The position numbers were made by a program, and so were the translations under genes. The notes beneath the pieces were generated by a model. The model saw only the letters and a program-made list of their open reading frames with translations. It ran no database searches and was not told the origin of the DNA. A DNA stretch of 64,000 bases, taken from positions 310,001 to 374,000 of the forward strand of contig NZ_CATNVC010000003.1 in assembly GCF_951230135.1 (NCBI RefSeq), written 5' to 3'. Source of the DNA: Butyricicoccus sp. Marseille-Q5471. GTDB taxonomy: Bacteria > Bacillota > Clostridia > Oscillospirales > Butyricicoccaceae. Below, in pieces: positions 34,375-42,140 of the stretch (the first letter of the stretch is position 1; each line of letters opens with the position of its first letter).

Positions 34375-34412
34375 TGCAGAAAACGGACGGTTTTGTGCGT
34401 CCGTTTTCTGCA
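34375..34412 (-). other. Intercistronic hairpin between binding protein and MalF-like gene
   Basis: A perfect 15-bp stem (TGCAGAAAACGGACG with its complement) and an 8-nt loop, without a strong T tract. Such a structure can stabilise or partly terminate the upstream message, giving more binding protein than permease. Confidence 0.75.
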
Positions 34413-34420
34413 AATTCAGA

Positions 34421-35764
34421 TTAAGCTGCGGGATTCGAGGCCTGATACTCGGTTTTCCAGCCTTCGACAAAGGCGGTTTGAACCGCATCCCACTTGCCGG
34501 TGCCCTGCGCGTATTCGAGCAGCGCCGCGCCCACGCCGTTTTTCCAGGTTTCGCTCGGCATGGTCGTGAAGCACCAGTCAACCGGGGTGTGACCGACTTC
34601 AATGTCCTCGCGCGCGGCCTCAAGCAGCGGGTTATCGGGTGCATACTGGTCGGTAAAGCCGCGGAACGGGCAGACAAAGCCCATGTCGGTCAGCGCGGTC
34701 TTGCCCTTGTCGCTCGTCACGCACCAGCTGAGGAAGTCGAGCGTTGCCATGATGTCCTCATCCTTGGCCTTTTTGTTGACGCACCAGTAGTTTTCCGAAC
34801 CGGTGCACAGACCTTGATTTTCCTCGCCGGGCACGCCGATATAAATCGGCATCATGCCGATGTCGTCATCCTCGACCTCATAGCCGGTGATGTCGTTCCA
34901 CGCCCACGTGCCGTTCTGATAAAACACGGCTTCGCCCATGGCGAACTCCGCCGCCGCGTCGTCACCCGTTTTGCTTGACAGCAGGGCAGGGGCGCAGGTT
35001 GCGTTTTCGATATACAAATCCCAAACCGCGCGATAGTTGTCCAGATATTTGCCCTCAATCGCATCGGTCGTGGATAGGCTGCGGTCGCGGTACTCATAAT
35101 AAACAGGAATGTTCGCAAGGTGGGTCTTGAAGCGCCAGTCGGAGGACGAATCCATGCCGGCCGAGGTGAACGCGCCCTTGACGCCCAGCTCGTCGCGCCG
35201 CGCCTGAATATCCTCTGCAACTGCCTTCAGCGTGGAAAAGTTGTTGATTTCGCTTGCGTTTTTGATTTTTGCATTGTCCAGCTCGCAGTATTTGCTGAGC
35301 AGTTCCTCGTTGTAAATCAGACCGTAGGTCTCGGTCACATAGGCAACGCCCGCGATTTGGTCACCGTTTTTCAGCGCGAAGCTGTCGCTGGTCAGCTCGG
35401 AAACCACGTCCGAGCCGGACAGGTCGTAGCAGTAGGCCTTCCACGCGGCAAGGCCGACAGGGCCGTTGACCTGAAACAGGGTGGGCGCTTCGGATTTTGC
35501 CATTTCGCTCTTGAGCTGCTGCTCGTAGCCGCCGGAAGCCGCGGTCACAACGGTGACGGGCACGCCGGTCTCGTTAGTGTAGGCATTGGCCAGTGCGGTC
35601 CACTGATCGGCCTGCTCGGGCTTGAAGTTGAGGTAATAGACCGCGCCCTTTGCGGTCGGTGTGCCGGTTTCACCGGCGTTGGAATTGGTGTTGTTTCCGC
35701 AGCCGGCTGCCGCGCCGGCAAGCATGGCCGCGCACAGTCCAAGTGCGAGAAGATTCTTTCGCAT
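34421..35764 (-). CDS. Maltodextrin-type ABC binding lipoprotein
   Basis: A 447-residue extracellular solute-binding protein of the CUT1 type. The signal peptide ends in AAGC at about residues 18-21, so it is lipidated. The mature part starts with a polar, Asn/Thr/Gly-rich linker and then KGAVYYLNFKPEQADQW. GAGGAGG precedes the ATG. With malQ and glgP in the same operon the ligand is most likely maltose or maltodextrins; this is inferred from context. Confidence 0.93.
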   Translation of the reverse strand: MRKNLLALGLCAAMLAGAAAGCGNNTNSNAGETGTPTAKGAVYYLNFKPEQADQWTALANAYTNETGVPVTVVTAASGGYEQQLKSEMAKSEAPTLFQVNGPVGLAAWKAYCYDLSGSDVVSELTSDSFALKNGDQIAGVAYVTETYGLIYNEELLSKYCELDNAKIKNASEINNFSTLKAVAEDIQARRDELGVKGAFTSAGMDSSSDWRFKTHLANIPVYYEYRDRSLSTTDAIEGKYLDNYRAVWDLYIENATCAPALLSSKTGDDAAAEFAMGEAVFYQNGTWAWNDITGYEVEDDDIGMMPIYIGVPGEENQGLCTGSENYWCVNKKAKDEDIMATLDFLSWCVTSDKGKTALTDMGFVCPFRGFTDQYAPDNPLLEAAREDIEVGHTPVDWCFTTMPSETWKNGVGAALLEYAQGTGKWDAVQTAFVEGWKTEYQASNPAA

Positions 35765-35843
35765 CGTTTGTTCCTCCTCATAGATTGAGCACAGGTTGCA
35801 TCGACAGGTAGCATATGCCGAATTTGGTGTGTTCATACGAAAA

Positions 35844-35867
35844 AAACCCGCAGAAGCGGGCTTTTTT
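35844..35867 (-). terminator. Terminator 2 after LacI-type regulator 3
   Basis: AAAAACCCGC pairs with GCGGGCTTTTT around AGAA. With the hairpin at 35877-35905 it forms a double terminator separating the regulator gene from the transporter operon on the same strand. Confidence 0.85.
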
Positions 35868-35876
35868 AATGGGGGC

Positions 35877-35905
35877 AAAAAGGCAGGCACATGTCCTGCC
35901 TTTTT
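35877..35905 (-). terminator. Terminator 1 after LacI-type regulator 3, repeated hairpin family
   Basis: Perfect 11-bp stem (AAAAAGGCAGG with CCTGCCTTTTT), identical to that at 28669-28697, with loop CACATGT (ACATGTG on the minus strand). Confidence 0.87.
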
Positions 35906-35945
35906 GAGAATTCTATGTCGCTGCGCTCTGGAGGACGGGGAAATC

Positions 35946-36986
35946 TTACACATTTTCGGCGCAGACGATGCTCATTGCGCCGAGGGCGGGGGTTTGCGCG
36001 GGTGTTTTGCCTTTTTGCAGCATCTCGCGGAGCAGCATCAGCGGCTGATAGCCCTGTCCGTATAAATCCTGTGAGATGGTCAGGTCGAGCCGCCCTTCGC
36101 GCAGCAGGCGTTTGGTCGATTCGGACACATCGTGCGCGATGACGCGGATAAGGCCGGTTTTGCCCGCCGCGCCGATGGCCTCGCAGCACCCGGTGACGCT
36201 GCGGTTGGCCATGTACACCGCGGCAAGATCGGGCGTGCGCGCAATCGCTTCGAGCACCCTGCGGCGGGTGACGGCGTAGTCATTGTAGGTCTCAACGACC
36301 TCAATATGTCCGGTTTGGAAGCCTTTTTCGTGCAATCGGCTGCAAAAGCCGTCCAGTCGGCGGCGGTGGCCGTCAAACTCCAGATTGCCGCACATGGCGA
36401 GCACCCGCGCGTCGGGCGGCACGCATTTGCTCATCAGTTCGCCCGCAATGCGGCCGCTTTTCTCATAATCCTGCCCGACATAGCATACGCGGCGGCTGTG
36501 CGGCAGGTCGGAATTGAGCGTGACGACAGGCACGCCTGCGTCGGCTAACGCGCCGATTCGCGCTTCGACCGCAGGATCACCCACCGCGCACAGCGCGATG
36601 CCGTCCGCGCCCCAGTCGGTCAGGCGGTCAAGCAGCTCAATGACCTCACCCGGCAGCTCGGTGCAGCACTCCAGAAGCGAAACCTCGACCCCAAAATCGC
36701 GGAGCTCCTCCTGCGCCGCCGCAATGCCGCGGCAGACCTCGGTCTTGAAGCGCCCTGTCCAGCTCGGCAGTACCACGCCCAGACGAATCGGCCGGAAGCG
36801 TGCGGCTTCCACCATATGCAGATGTTTCTCGCGCGGGGACAGATAGCCCAGCTCGCGCATTGCGTCCAGCACGCGCTCGCGCACCTCGGTTTTGACATAG
36901 GAGCGGTTGTTCAGCACGCGGTCAACCGTGCCGCGCGACACGCCCGCCCGATCGGCGACCATTTGGATGGTCGGTTGTTTACCCAT
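35946..36986 (-). CDS. LacI-family regulator 3
   Basis: A 346-residue regulator. The helix-turn-helix is at about 5-25 (TIQMVADRAGVSRGTVDRVL), and the effector domain is of the autoinducer/ribose-binding-like type (IRLGVVLPSWTGRFKTEV). The domain layout differs from regulators 1 and 2. It sits upstream of the maltodextrin operon on the same strand, and its own promoter overlaps the dyad CTGTGCACTGCACAG. It could control that operon, itself, or the divergent isomerase gene; the effector is unknown. Confidence 0.93.
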   Translation of the reverse strand: MGKQPTIQMVADRAGVSRGTVDRVLNNRSYVKTEVRERVLDAMRELGYLSPREKHLHMVEAARFRPIRLGVVLPSWTGRFKTEVCRGIAAAQEELRDFGVEVSLLECCTELPGEVIELLDRLTDWGADGIALCAVGDPAVEARIGALADAGVPVVTLNSDLPHSRRVCYVGQDYEKSGRIAGELMSKCVPPDARVLAMCGNLEFDGHRRRLDGFCSRLHEKGFQTGHIEVVETYNDYAVTRRRVLEAIARTPDLAAVYMANRSVTGCCEAIGAAGKTGLIRVIAHDVSESTKRLLREGRLDLTISQDLYGQGYQPLMLLREMLQKGKTPAQTPALGAMSIVCAENV

Positions 36987-37034
36987 GAAAAATCCCTCCG
37001 CTGAAACTTGTTATCCACAGCATAGCACAAAAAC

Positions 37035-37118
37035 CTGTGCACTGCACAGATTATTTTGCACGGACGCGCGGTCAAGGCCGCAGTCAGGGGTGTTTTGCAG
37101 TCCTCCGTGCAATTGCAC
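37035..37118. promoter_or_regulatory. Palindromic TGCAC sites between regulator 3 and the isomerase gene
   Basis: Two perfect dyads, CTGTGCACTGCACAG (37035-37049) and GTGCAATTGCAC (37107-37118), with further TGCAC half-sites nearby (TTGCACGG, GATGCACA, CTGCACA). The first overlaps the probable -35 region of the regulator gene (-10 TATGCT at 37019-37024, minus strand). They are likely operators for regulator 3. The remainder of the 397-bp gap shows no gene. Confidence 0.65.
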
Positions 37119-37245
37119 ACAAATGGGCGATGCACATATTTCTGCACATTCTTAAGCGGATATACCGCTAAAATCGTCGATGGTCAGCAGAATGCAAACC
37201 AAATAGTCCGCTGTGAGAGAAACGGTGCAATCGTCGAAAAGAACC

Positions 37246-37271
37246 AAAAACCCGCCGAAAAGTCTGGCGGG
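37246..37271 (-). terminator. Minus-strand terminator-like hairpin with no obvious gene
   Basis: CCCGCC and GGCGGG pair around a 9-nt loop and, on the minus strand, are followed by TTTTT. No minus-strand gene ends here, so it may end an antisense or small RNA or be incidental. Confidence 0.5.
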
Positions 37272-37289
37272 CAAGCGGGCGCACAGGAA

Positions 37290-37318
37290 TTGACAGCCAT
37301 CCGCCACCGCCCTATAAT
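37290..37318 (+). promoter_or_regulatory. Predicted promoter of the isomerase gene
   Basis: TTGACA (37290-37295) and TATAAT (37313-37318), both perfect, with a 17-bp spacer. Confidence 0.9.
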
Positions 37319-37383
37319 GAGGGCAGAAAGTAACAAAAGCACATAAATTGGGACAGCGGCACGCGCCGCAAGGAGGACATATC

Positions 37384-38172
37384 ATGTTGAAACTCAACCG
37401 TTCGGCCTGCATCGAGCCGATGTACAGTGAAATTCCGTTCCTCGACCGTTTTCAGGCGGCCAAGGACGATAGCTTCGAGTTCGTCGAATTCTGGAGCTGG
37501 ACCGACAAGGATTTGGACGCGGTCAAGGCGGCTGCCGAGAAGGCCGATATCGGCATTTCGGGCTTCAACGGCGACGCGGACTATTCGCTGATCGACCCCA
37601 CCCATAAGGAGAAATACCTCGATTTCCTGCGCCAGTCGGTTGCCGCGGCACAGAAAATCGGCGCAAAGAGCGTCACCATCCACTCGAATGCGCTGGGCGA
37701 CGGCGGTATTGTCGTCAACCACTACACCGAGCTGTCTGACACCGTTAAGCTGTGCTCGATGTACGATATGCTGCTCGAATGCGCCAAAATCGCGGAGGAA
37801 AGCGGCATTGCGATGAACCTCGAGCCGCTCAACATCACGACCGACCACGTCGGCAATTTCCTTGCGCACACGCAGATGGCGGCGGAGATGACCCGCCTGA
37901 TCGGCTCGCCGATGCTCAAGGTGCTGTACGACGTGTACCATATGCAGCTCAACGAAGGCTCGCTGTGCGACACCATCCGCGCCAATGCCGATCAGCTCGG
38001 CCATATCCACGTTGCGGACGCGCCGGGACGTCACGAGCCGGGCACGGGCGAGATTAACTATAATAAGGTGTTCGACTGCCTGCAGGCGTGCGGCTATACC
38101 GGCCGCGTGGGCTTCGAGCTGTTCCCGGAGACCACGACTGCGGAGGCGGTCAAGGCAATCATGTCCTATTAA
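37384..38172 (+). CDS. Hydroxypyruvate isomerase-like sugar isomerase/epimerase
   Basis: A 262-residue TIM-barrel protein of the AP-endonuclease-2 superfamily. Metal ligands fit NLEPLN (Glu, about 145), YDVYHMQ (Asp/His, about 178), ADAPGRHEPGTGEINY (about 208-223) and the final GFELFPE (Glu). The GRHEPGTGEINY block is typical of Hyi/OtnI-type isomerases. The start MLKLNRSA is preceded by AAGGAGG. It has its own strong promoter and a terminator, so it is a single-gene unit. The exact substrate, hydroxypyruvate or another keto-sugar, is not determined. Confidence 0.87.
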   Translation: MLKLNRSACIEPMYSEIPFLDRFQAAKDDSFEFVEFWSWTDKDLDAVKAAAEKADIGISGFNGDADYSLIDPTHKEKYLDFLRQSVAAAQKIGAKSVTIHSNALGDGGIVVNHYTELSDTVKLCSMYDMLLECAKIAEESGIAMNLEPLNITTDHVGNFLAHTQMAAEMTRLIGSPMLKVLYDVYHMQLNEGSLCDTIRANADQLGHIHVADAPGRHEPGTGEINYNKVFDCLQACGYTGRVGFELFPETTTAEAVKAIMSY

Positions 38173-38185
38173 AATCAAAACGATG

Positions 38186-38217
38186 AAAGAGAGCCGCCGA
38201 CCGGAGGCTCTCTTTTT
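38186..38217 (+). terminator. Terminator after the isomerase gene
   Basis: AGAGAGCC pairs with GGCTCTCT and is followed by TTTTT. Confidence 0.88.
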
Positions 38218-38270
38218 CTGTGCGGGGGAGGGGATCGGTGCGTGCATCTTATATAATAAGGAAGAAAAAC

Positions 38271-38301
38271 GGCGTATTGTTACAGGGTGCTGTAATACGC
38301 C
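38271..38301 (+). other. Hairpin upstream of the S-layer gene promoter
   Basis: GGCGTA-ttg-TTACAG pairs with CTGTAA-TACGCC around GGTG, a 12-bp stem with a 3-nt bulge. It lies before the promoter, so it would act as DNA or belong to another transcript. Confidence 0.5.
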
Positions 38302-38342
38302 GCGGGTAATATTACACCCGTGTTACATCGCGGGTCAAATGC

Positions 38343-38372
38343 TTGACGATGGCCAAATGAGTATGCTATGAT
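38343..38372 (+). promoter_or_regulatory. Predicted promoter of the S-layer gene
   Basis: TTGACG (38343-38348) and TATGAT (38367-38372), spacer 18 bp, followed by AAGGAGGAA before the ATG at 38425. Confidence 0.75.
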
Positions 38373-38424
38373 TGACAACGTAAAAAGGGAGCAATCCCAA
38401 AAATATTAAGGAGGAACAACCCCT

Positions 38425-41061
38425 ATGAAGAATCTCAAAAAGGTTCTCGCACTGGTACTGGCGTTCGCTTGCGCGTTCACCATGTTCGCTGGTGCAGCTT
38501 CGTTTACGGATCAGGCCGACATCAAGGCTGTTGATGCCGTAGCTAAGCTTTCGGCTCTGGGCGTTATCAATGGTAACCCGGACGGCTCTTTTAAGCCTGA
38601 AGGAACTGTTACCCGCGCCGAGATGGCCAAAATGATTTATGTTGTCCGCAACGGCGGCAACGACAATGCTGATTCCTACAAGAACATCGCTACTAAGTTT
38701 ACCGATGTGAATGGTCACTGGGCTGCAGGCTTCATCAAGTACTGCGAAGCACAGAAGATCATCGCTGGTAAGTCTGCTACCATTTTCGATCCCGATGGAC
38801 TCGTAACTGGTACTGAAGCTGCTAAGATGCTGCTTGTAACTGCTGGCTACCAGGCTGACAAGGCTGGCCTGATCGGCACTGGCTGGGATCAGAAGACCCT
38901 GGCCCTGGCTTCTGAAGCTGGCCTGCTGGACGACATGGGCGCTACCAATCTGGCAGCTGGCCTTCCCCGTCAGTACGCTGCTCAGATTATCAGCAACGCT
39001 CTGGATACTGACACTGTTGTTTGGAGCGCTGATACCTCTTCTTTCGAGAAGAAGGAAACCAATGTTCTCGAACTCCGCCCGACTGGCGAAGACAGCTCTC
39101 AGTGGGTTAACGTTGTAAAGAATGAGACCGTTGGCCAGAAGTACATGAAGCTTTCCACCTCTTCTGCTGGCATCTTGACTGCTGTCAACAAGGAAGATGC
39201 AAAGGACACCTTCACCGTTACCATTAATGGAACCGACTTTAAGAAGGTTGAGGCTGACTACTCTGATCTGATGGGTCAGAATGTTAAGGTCATGCTCAAG
39301 GATAACGATACCTCTAAGGTATACGGCATCTACGCTGATGATGACTCTAAGGTTGTAGCCTCTGGCTATGTTGGCGCTCTGGAACTGGACGGAACTGAGA
39401 AGGTCAAGCTGAACGGTACCTCCTACAAGCTGGATTCTGCTGACAACACGGGTGAAATCGTTATGACTGCCAACACTGATGAAGCTATGATGGGCTTCGA
39501 TACGTTGGCTGATAAGGTTGTCAAGGGTTCTGTTGACAAGAACTACGCTGCTTCTTCGATCAAGCTCATCGACAATGATGGCGATGGCAAGGTTGACGCG
39601 GCTGTTTACTCTCCTGTTAAGGTTGGTAAGGTTACCGCTGTTTCCAAGTCTTCTATTACTGTTAACAACGGCATCAACACCGTTAAGTTTAAAGATGCAA
39701 CCATCTATGATGGCGTAGCAAAGGACGACTATGTTGCGTTTACCTCTGAGGATAACCTGTCTGCTGACAAGGATCTGGTTGTAAAGCTGGATGTTACTTC
39801 TCAGAAGGTTTCTGGTACTCGTACTGGCGAAATTAAGGTTGACAACACTTGGGTTAAGCTTGCATCTAGCCTGACTGACGTGCCGACGAGCGGCAACACC
39901 TATGATATGGTTATCGTAGGCGGTGTGGTTCTGTTCTCTGACGAGACTGCTGCTGCTTCCAAGGATGTTCTGTACGTCTCTGGCGTAAAGGATTTTGACG
40001 CATATGTTGGCGAAACCAACGGCACTAAGGAAGTTCGCGCTTACTTTACCGATGCCTCTAACAAGACCGTTAAGGTTTCCAAGCTGGATGGTGAGAAGCT
40101 GACCACAAGCAATGAAGCTTCCGTTGCAGCAGCTAAGATGTATACCTACAGTGTTCTGTCTGATGGCACTTATGACATCAAGGCTCTGAGCAGCTCGAAT
40201 AAGGCTGGTTATGACTCCGTTGCTTCCGGCACCACTGGCGGCTATGCTGACCAGAAGATTGCCGGCAAGTCTCCGACCGATGATGCTGTAGTATTTGTAC
40301 AGACTGGCAAGGAAACCAAGGTTCTGACTGGCAAGCAGGTTAAGAACTGGAGTGATTCCGCTCTGACCACTACCTCCTTTGCTTACGCACTGAAGGAAAA
40401 GAACGGTATCAACTATGTTGCTCTGGCAGCACTGGTATCCGCCGCTGACTCTAGCGTACCGGGTGCAACCAAGGATACTATGTATGCTTACCTGACCTCT
40501 GACGGCTATAAGGCTGACAAGGACGGCGAGGATAAGGCCACCTATGAGGTTTGGACTTCTAACGGTGCAGAAACCCTGTATGCTGATACCGCAAGCGTTG
40601 TTTCTAATGCTGTTGCTGGCGCTGTAATTTCTTACAACGTAAATGGCAGCTACATTGAAAACATCAAGGTTAATGCTAACATTGAGAAGGCATTCTCCGA
40701 AGTTGCAATCACCGGCTTTGACTACAAGGCTAAGGGTGAGCTGTCCTTCGTTGCCGGCGCGGCTGTAAACTCTCTGATTGCCAAGGGCGCAAACCAGATC
40801 ACTCTGGACGAGGATTGCGTATTCATCGGCATCAAGGACGAGGATACCGCAGGCGTTGAAGGCGCTACCATGGATCAGATTCAGCTTGCTAATGCAGGCA
40901 AGAACTCGACCAGCGATGCTGAGACTGTTCTTACCAACGCATACGTCGTAGTTGGCGGCGATGACGACAAGGTTATCGCAGTTATCTTCGATGCAGACAG
41001 CAATGAGCTGGATGCTGCTAAGGAACTTGTAAAGACTTCTGGCGATCTCTTTAGCGAGTAA
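38425..41061 (+). CDS. Secreted S-layer-homology-domain surface protein
   Basis: An 878-residue exported protein. The signal peptide MKNLKKVLALVLAFACAFTM is followed by a cleavage-like AGAAS. Two SLH repeats follow: about 26-80 (DAVAKLSALGVINGNPDGSF with RAEMAKMIY) and about 90-145 (FTDVNGHWAAGFIKYCEAQ). SLH domains bind secondary wall polymers. The remaining 700 residues are Thr/Ser/Asp/Lys-rich, probably beta-structured, with no known enzyme motif. Only two clear SLH repeats are seen instead of the usual three. Codons favour GCT, GTT, AAG and TCT, unlike neighbours, as in gapA, so it is probably among the most abundant proteins of the cell and may be the main S-layer subunit. Confidence 0.92.
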   Translation: MKNLKKVLALVLAFACAFTMFAGAASFTDQADIKAVDAVAKLSALGVINGNPDGSFKPEGTVTRAEMAKMIYVVRNGGNDNADSYKNIATKFTDVNGHWAAGFIKYCEAQKIIAGKSATIFDPDGLVTGTEAAKMLLVTAGYQADKAGLIGTGWDQKTLALASEAGLLDDMGATNLAAGLPRQYAAQIISNALDTDTVVWSADTSSFEKKETNVLELRPTGEDSSQWVNVVKNETVGQKYMKLSTSSAGILTAVNKEDAKDTFTVTINGTDFKKVEADYSDLMGQNVKVMLKDNDTSKVYGIYADDDSKVVASGYVGALELDGTEKVKLNGTSYKLDSADNTGEIVMTANTDEAMMGFDTLADKVVKGSVDKNYAASSIKLIDNDGDGKVDAAVYSPVKVGKVTAVSKSSITVNNGINTVKFKDATIYDGVAKDDYVAFTSEDNLSADKDLVVKLDVTSQKVSGTRTGEIKVDNTWVKLASSLTDVPTSGNTYDMVIVGGVVLFSDETAAASKDVLYVSGVKDFDAYVGETNGTKEVRAYFTDASNKTVKVSKLDGEKLTTSNEASVAAAKMYTYSVLSDGTYDIKALSSSNKAGYDSVASGTTGGYADQKIAGKSPTDDAVVFVQTGKETKVLTGKQVKNWSDSALTTTSFAYALKEKNGINYVALAALVSAADSSVPGATKDTMYAYLTSDGYKADKDGEDKATYEVWTSNGAETLYADTASVVSNAVAGAVISYNVNGSYIENIKVNANIEKAFSEVAITGFDYKAKGELSFVAGAAVNSLIAKGANQITLDEDCVFIGIKDEDTAGVEGATMDQIQLANAGKNSTSDAETVLTNAYVVVGGDDDKVIAVIFDADSNELDAAKELVKTSGDLFSE

Positions 41062-41076
41062 TAGCAATAGCTATAA

Positions 41077-41105
41077 AAGTCCCCGACTTCGGTCGGGGAC
41101 TTTTT
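41077..41105 (+). terminator. Terminator after the S-layer gene
   Basis: AAAGTCCCCGAC pairs with GTCGGGGACTTT around TTCG, followed by T. A second small hairpin (ATAGC/GCTAT) precedes it. Confidence 0.92.
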
Positions 41106-41151
41106 CTATGCCCGCGTGAGCGTCACCGCTGTTCCGCCCCCTCACCCGCGC

Positions 41152-41178
41152 AAAAAAGCCGCCCAATGGGCGGCTTTC
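41152..41178 (-). terminator. Terminator after ppa
   Basis: AAAGCCGCCC pairs with GGGCGGCTTT across AAT. On the minus strand a run of T follows. Confidence 0.85.
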
Positions 41179-41182
41179 CTCT

Positions 41183-41803
41183 TTACTTGCTCTTTTTCTG
41201 TGCTTCCTCCGCTTCGGGCGGGTAGGGCAGCACCGGCTTTGACCGGCTCGTCTTGCTCGGCCGCTTGCCGCAGAAATGTACCTGATAGCGCTCCATGCAG
41301 TCCTCAATGACCCCCATCGCTTCCTTGCTCGTCATTGCGTCCGAGGTCGTTGTGTGCTTATGCTCCAACCCCTTGTACACCTCGAAGAAATGCGCAATTT
41401 CGTTGGCGTAGTGCGGGGGCAGCTGGTCAATGTCGTGATAGAAATTCCAAGTCGGGTCCTCGCACGGAATGGCGATGATTTTATCGTCCACCTCGTCGTC
41501 GTCAATCATGCGGATAACCCCAATCGGATAGCACTTCACCATGATTAGCGGATCGAGTATCTCCGAACACAGCACAAGTACGTCGAGCGGATCGCCGTCG
41601 TCCGCGTAGGTGCGCGGGATGAAACCGTAGTTGGCGGGGTAGTGCGTCGAGGTGTATAGGATGCGGTCGAGCCGCAAAAGTCCGGTCACCTTGTCCAGTT
41701 CATATTTCTTTTTGCTGTAAGCGGGAATCTCAATCACAGCCATAAATTCCTTCGGCGTGATATGCTGGGGATCAATGTCATGCCAGATGTTCAAATTTTT
41801 CAT
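41183..41803 (-). CDS. ppa: Inorganic pyrophosphatase, class I
   Basis: A 206-residue cytoplasmic enzyme hydrolysing pyrophosphate to phosphate. The signature DDGDPLDVL (about 66-74) carries three metal-binding aspartates, and KYELDK and YGFIPRTY are conserved substrate-site segments. The start MKNLNIWHD is where family homology begins; AGAAGGG lies close upstream, so spacing is tight. The C-terminus KRPSKTSRSK is a basic extension. It is divergent from ppk, a pairing that links two phosphate-metabolism genes. Confidence 0.94.
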   Translation of the reverse strand: MKNLNIWHDIDPQHITPKEFMAVIEIPAYSKKKYELDKVTGLLRLDRILYTSTHYPANYGFIPRTYADDGDPLDVLVLCSEILDPLIMVKCYPIGVIRMIDDDEVDDKIIAIPCEDPTWNFYHDIDQLPPHYANEIAHFFEVYKGLEHKHTTTSDAMTSKEAMGVIEDCMERYQVHFCGKRPSKTSRSKPVLPYPPEAEEAQKKSK

Positions 41804-41827
41804 TCCCTTCTCAATATTCACAGCAAT

Positions 41828-41856
41828 AGTGTAGCAGATTACCCGCCTGTTCGCAA
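41828..41856 (-). promoter_or_regulatory. Predicted promoter of ppa
   Basis: On the minus strand TTGCGA (41851-41856) and TACACT (41828-41833), 17 bp apart. The start codon is only about 25 bp downstream. Confidence 0.65.
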
Positions 41857-42009
41857 GCAAATTCCGTGTTTTCCGCCGCCGAACATCCGGAAATTGAGAA
41901 CAAACCCGCCTTTTACTCAAAAGAAACAACCAAAAACACCGGAAAATCAGCAACTTTCGACGGATTGTATATTCCTAGAATAATTTACAGAGATTTCACG
42001 CAAAATAGA

Positions 42010-42037
42010 TTGTCGCTTTACGGAACTTCGATATAAT
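42010..42037 (+). promoter_or_regulatory. Predicted promoter of ppk
   Basis: TTGTCG (42010-42015) and a perfect TATAAT (42032-42037) with a 16-bp spacer. The 337-bp ppa-ppk gap otherwise contains only AT-rich sequence. Confidence 0.75.
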
Positions 42038-42140
42038 AAAGGTACAATAGCAGAAAATATGCTAGGATTCGCAGGTTTTCAACAGATATTGCGGCGCAGT
42101 TAGCGCTGCGGCATCGCAAATGCATAGCAGGGGTGTAAAA

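Noticed and set aside
38335-41067. Very long open frame antisense to the S-layer gene, and similar long frames opposite mfd and pflB
   Set aside because: They mirror the real genes, arise from codon bias that removes stops on the other strand, have no ribosome sites, and their products resemble nothing known.
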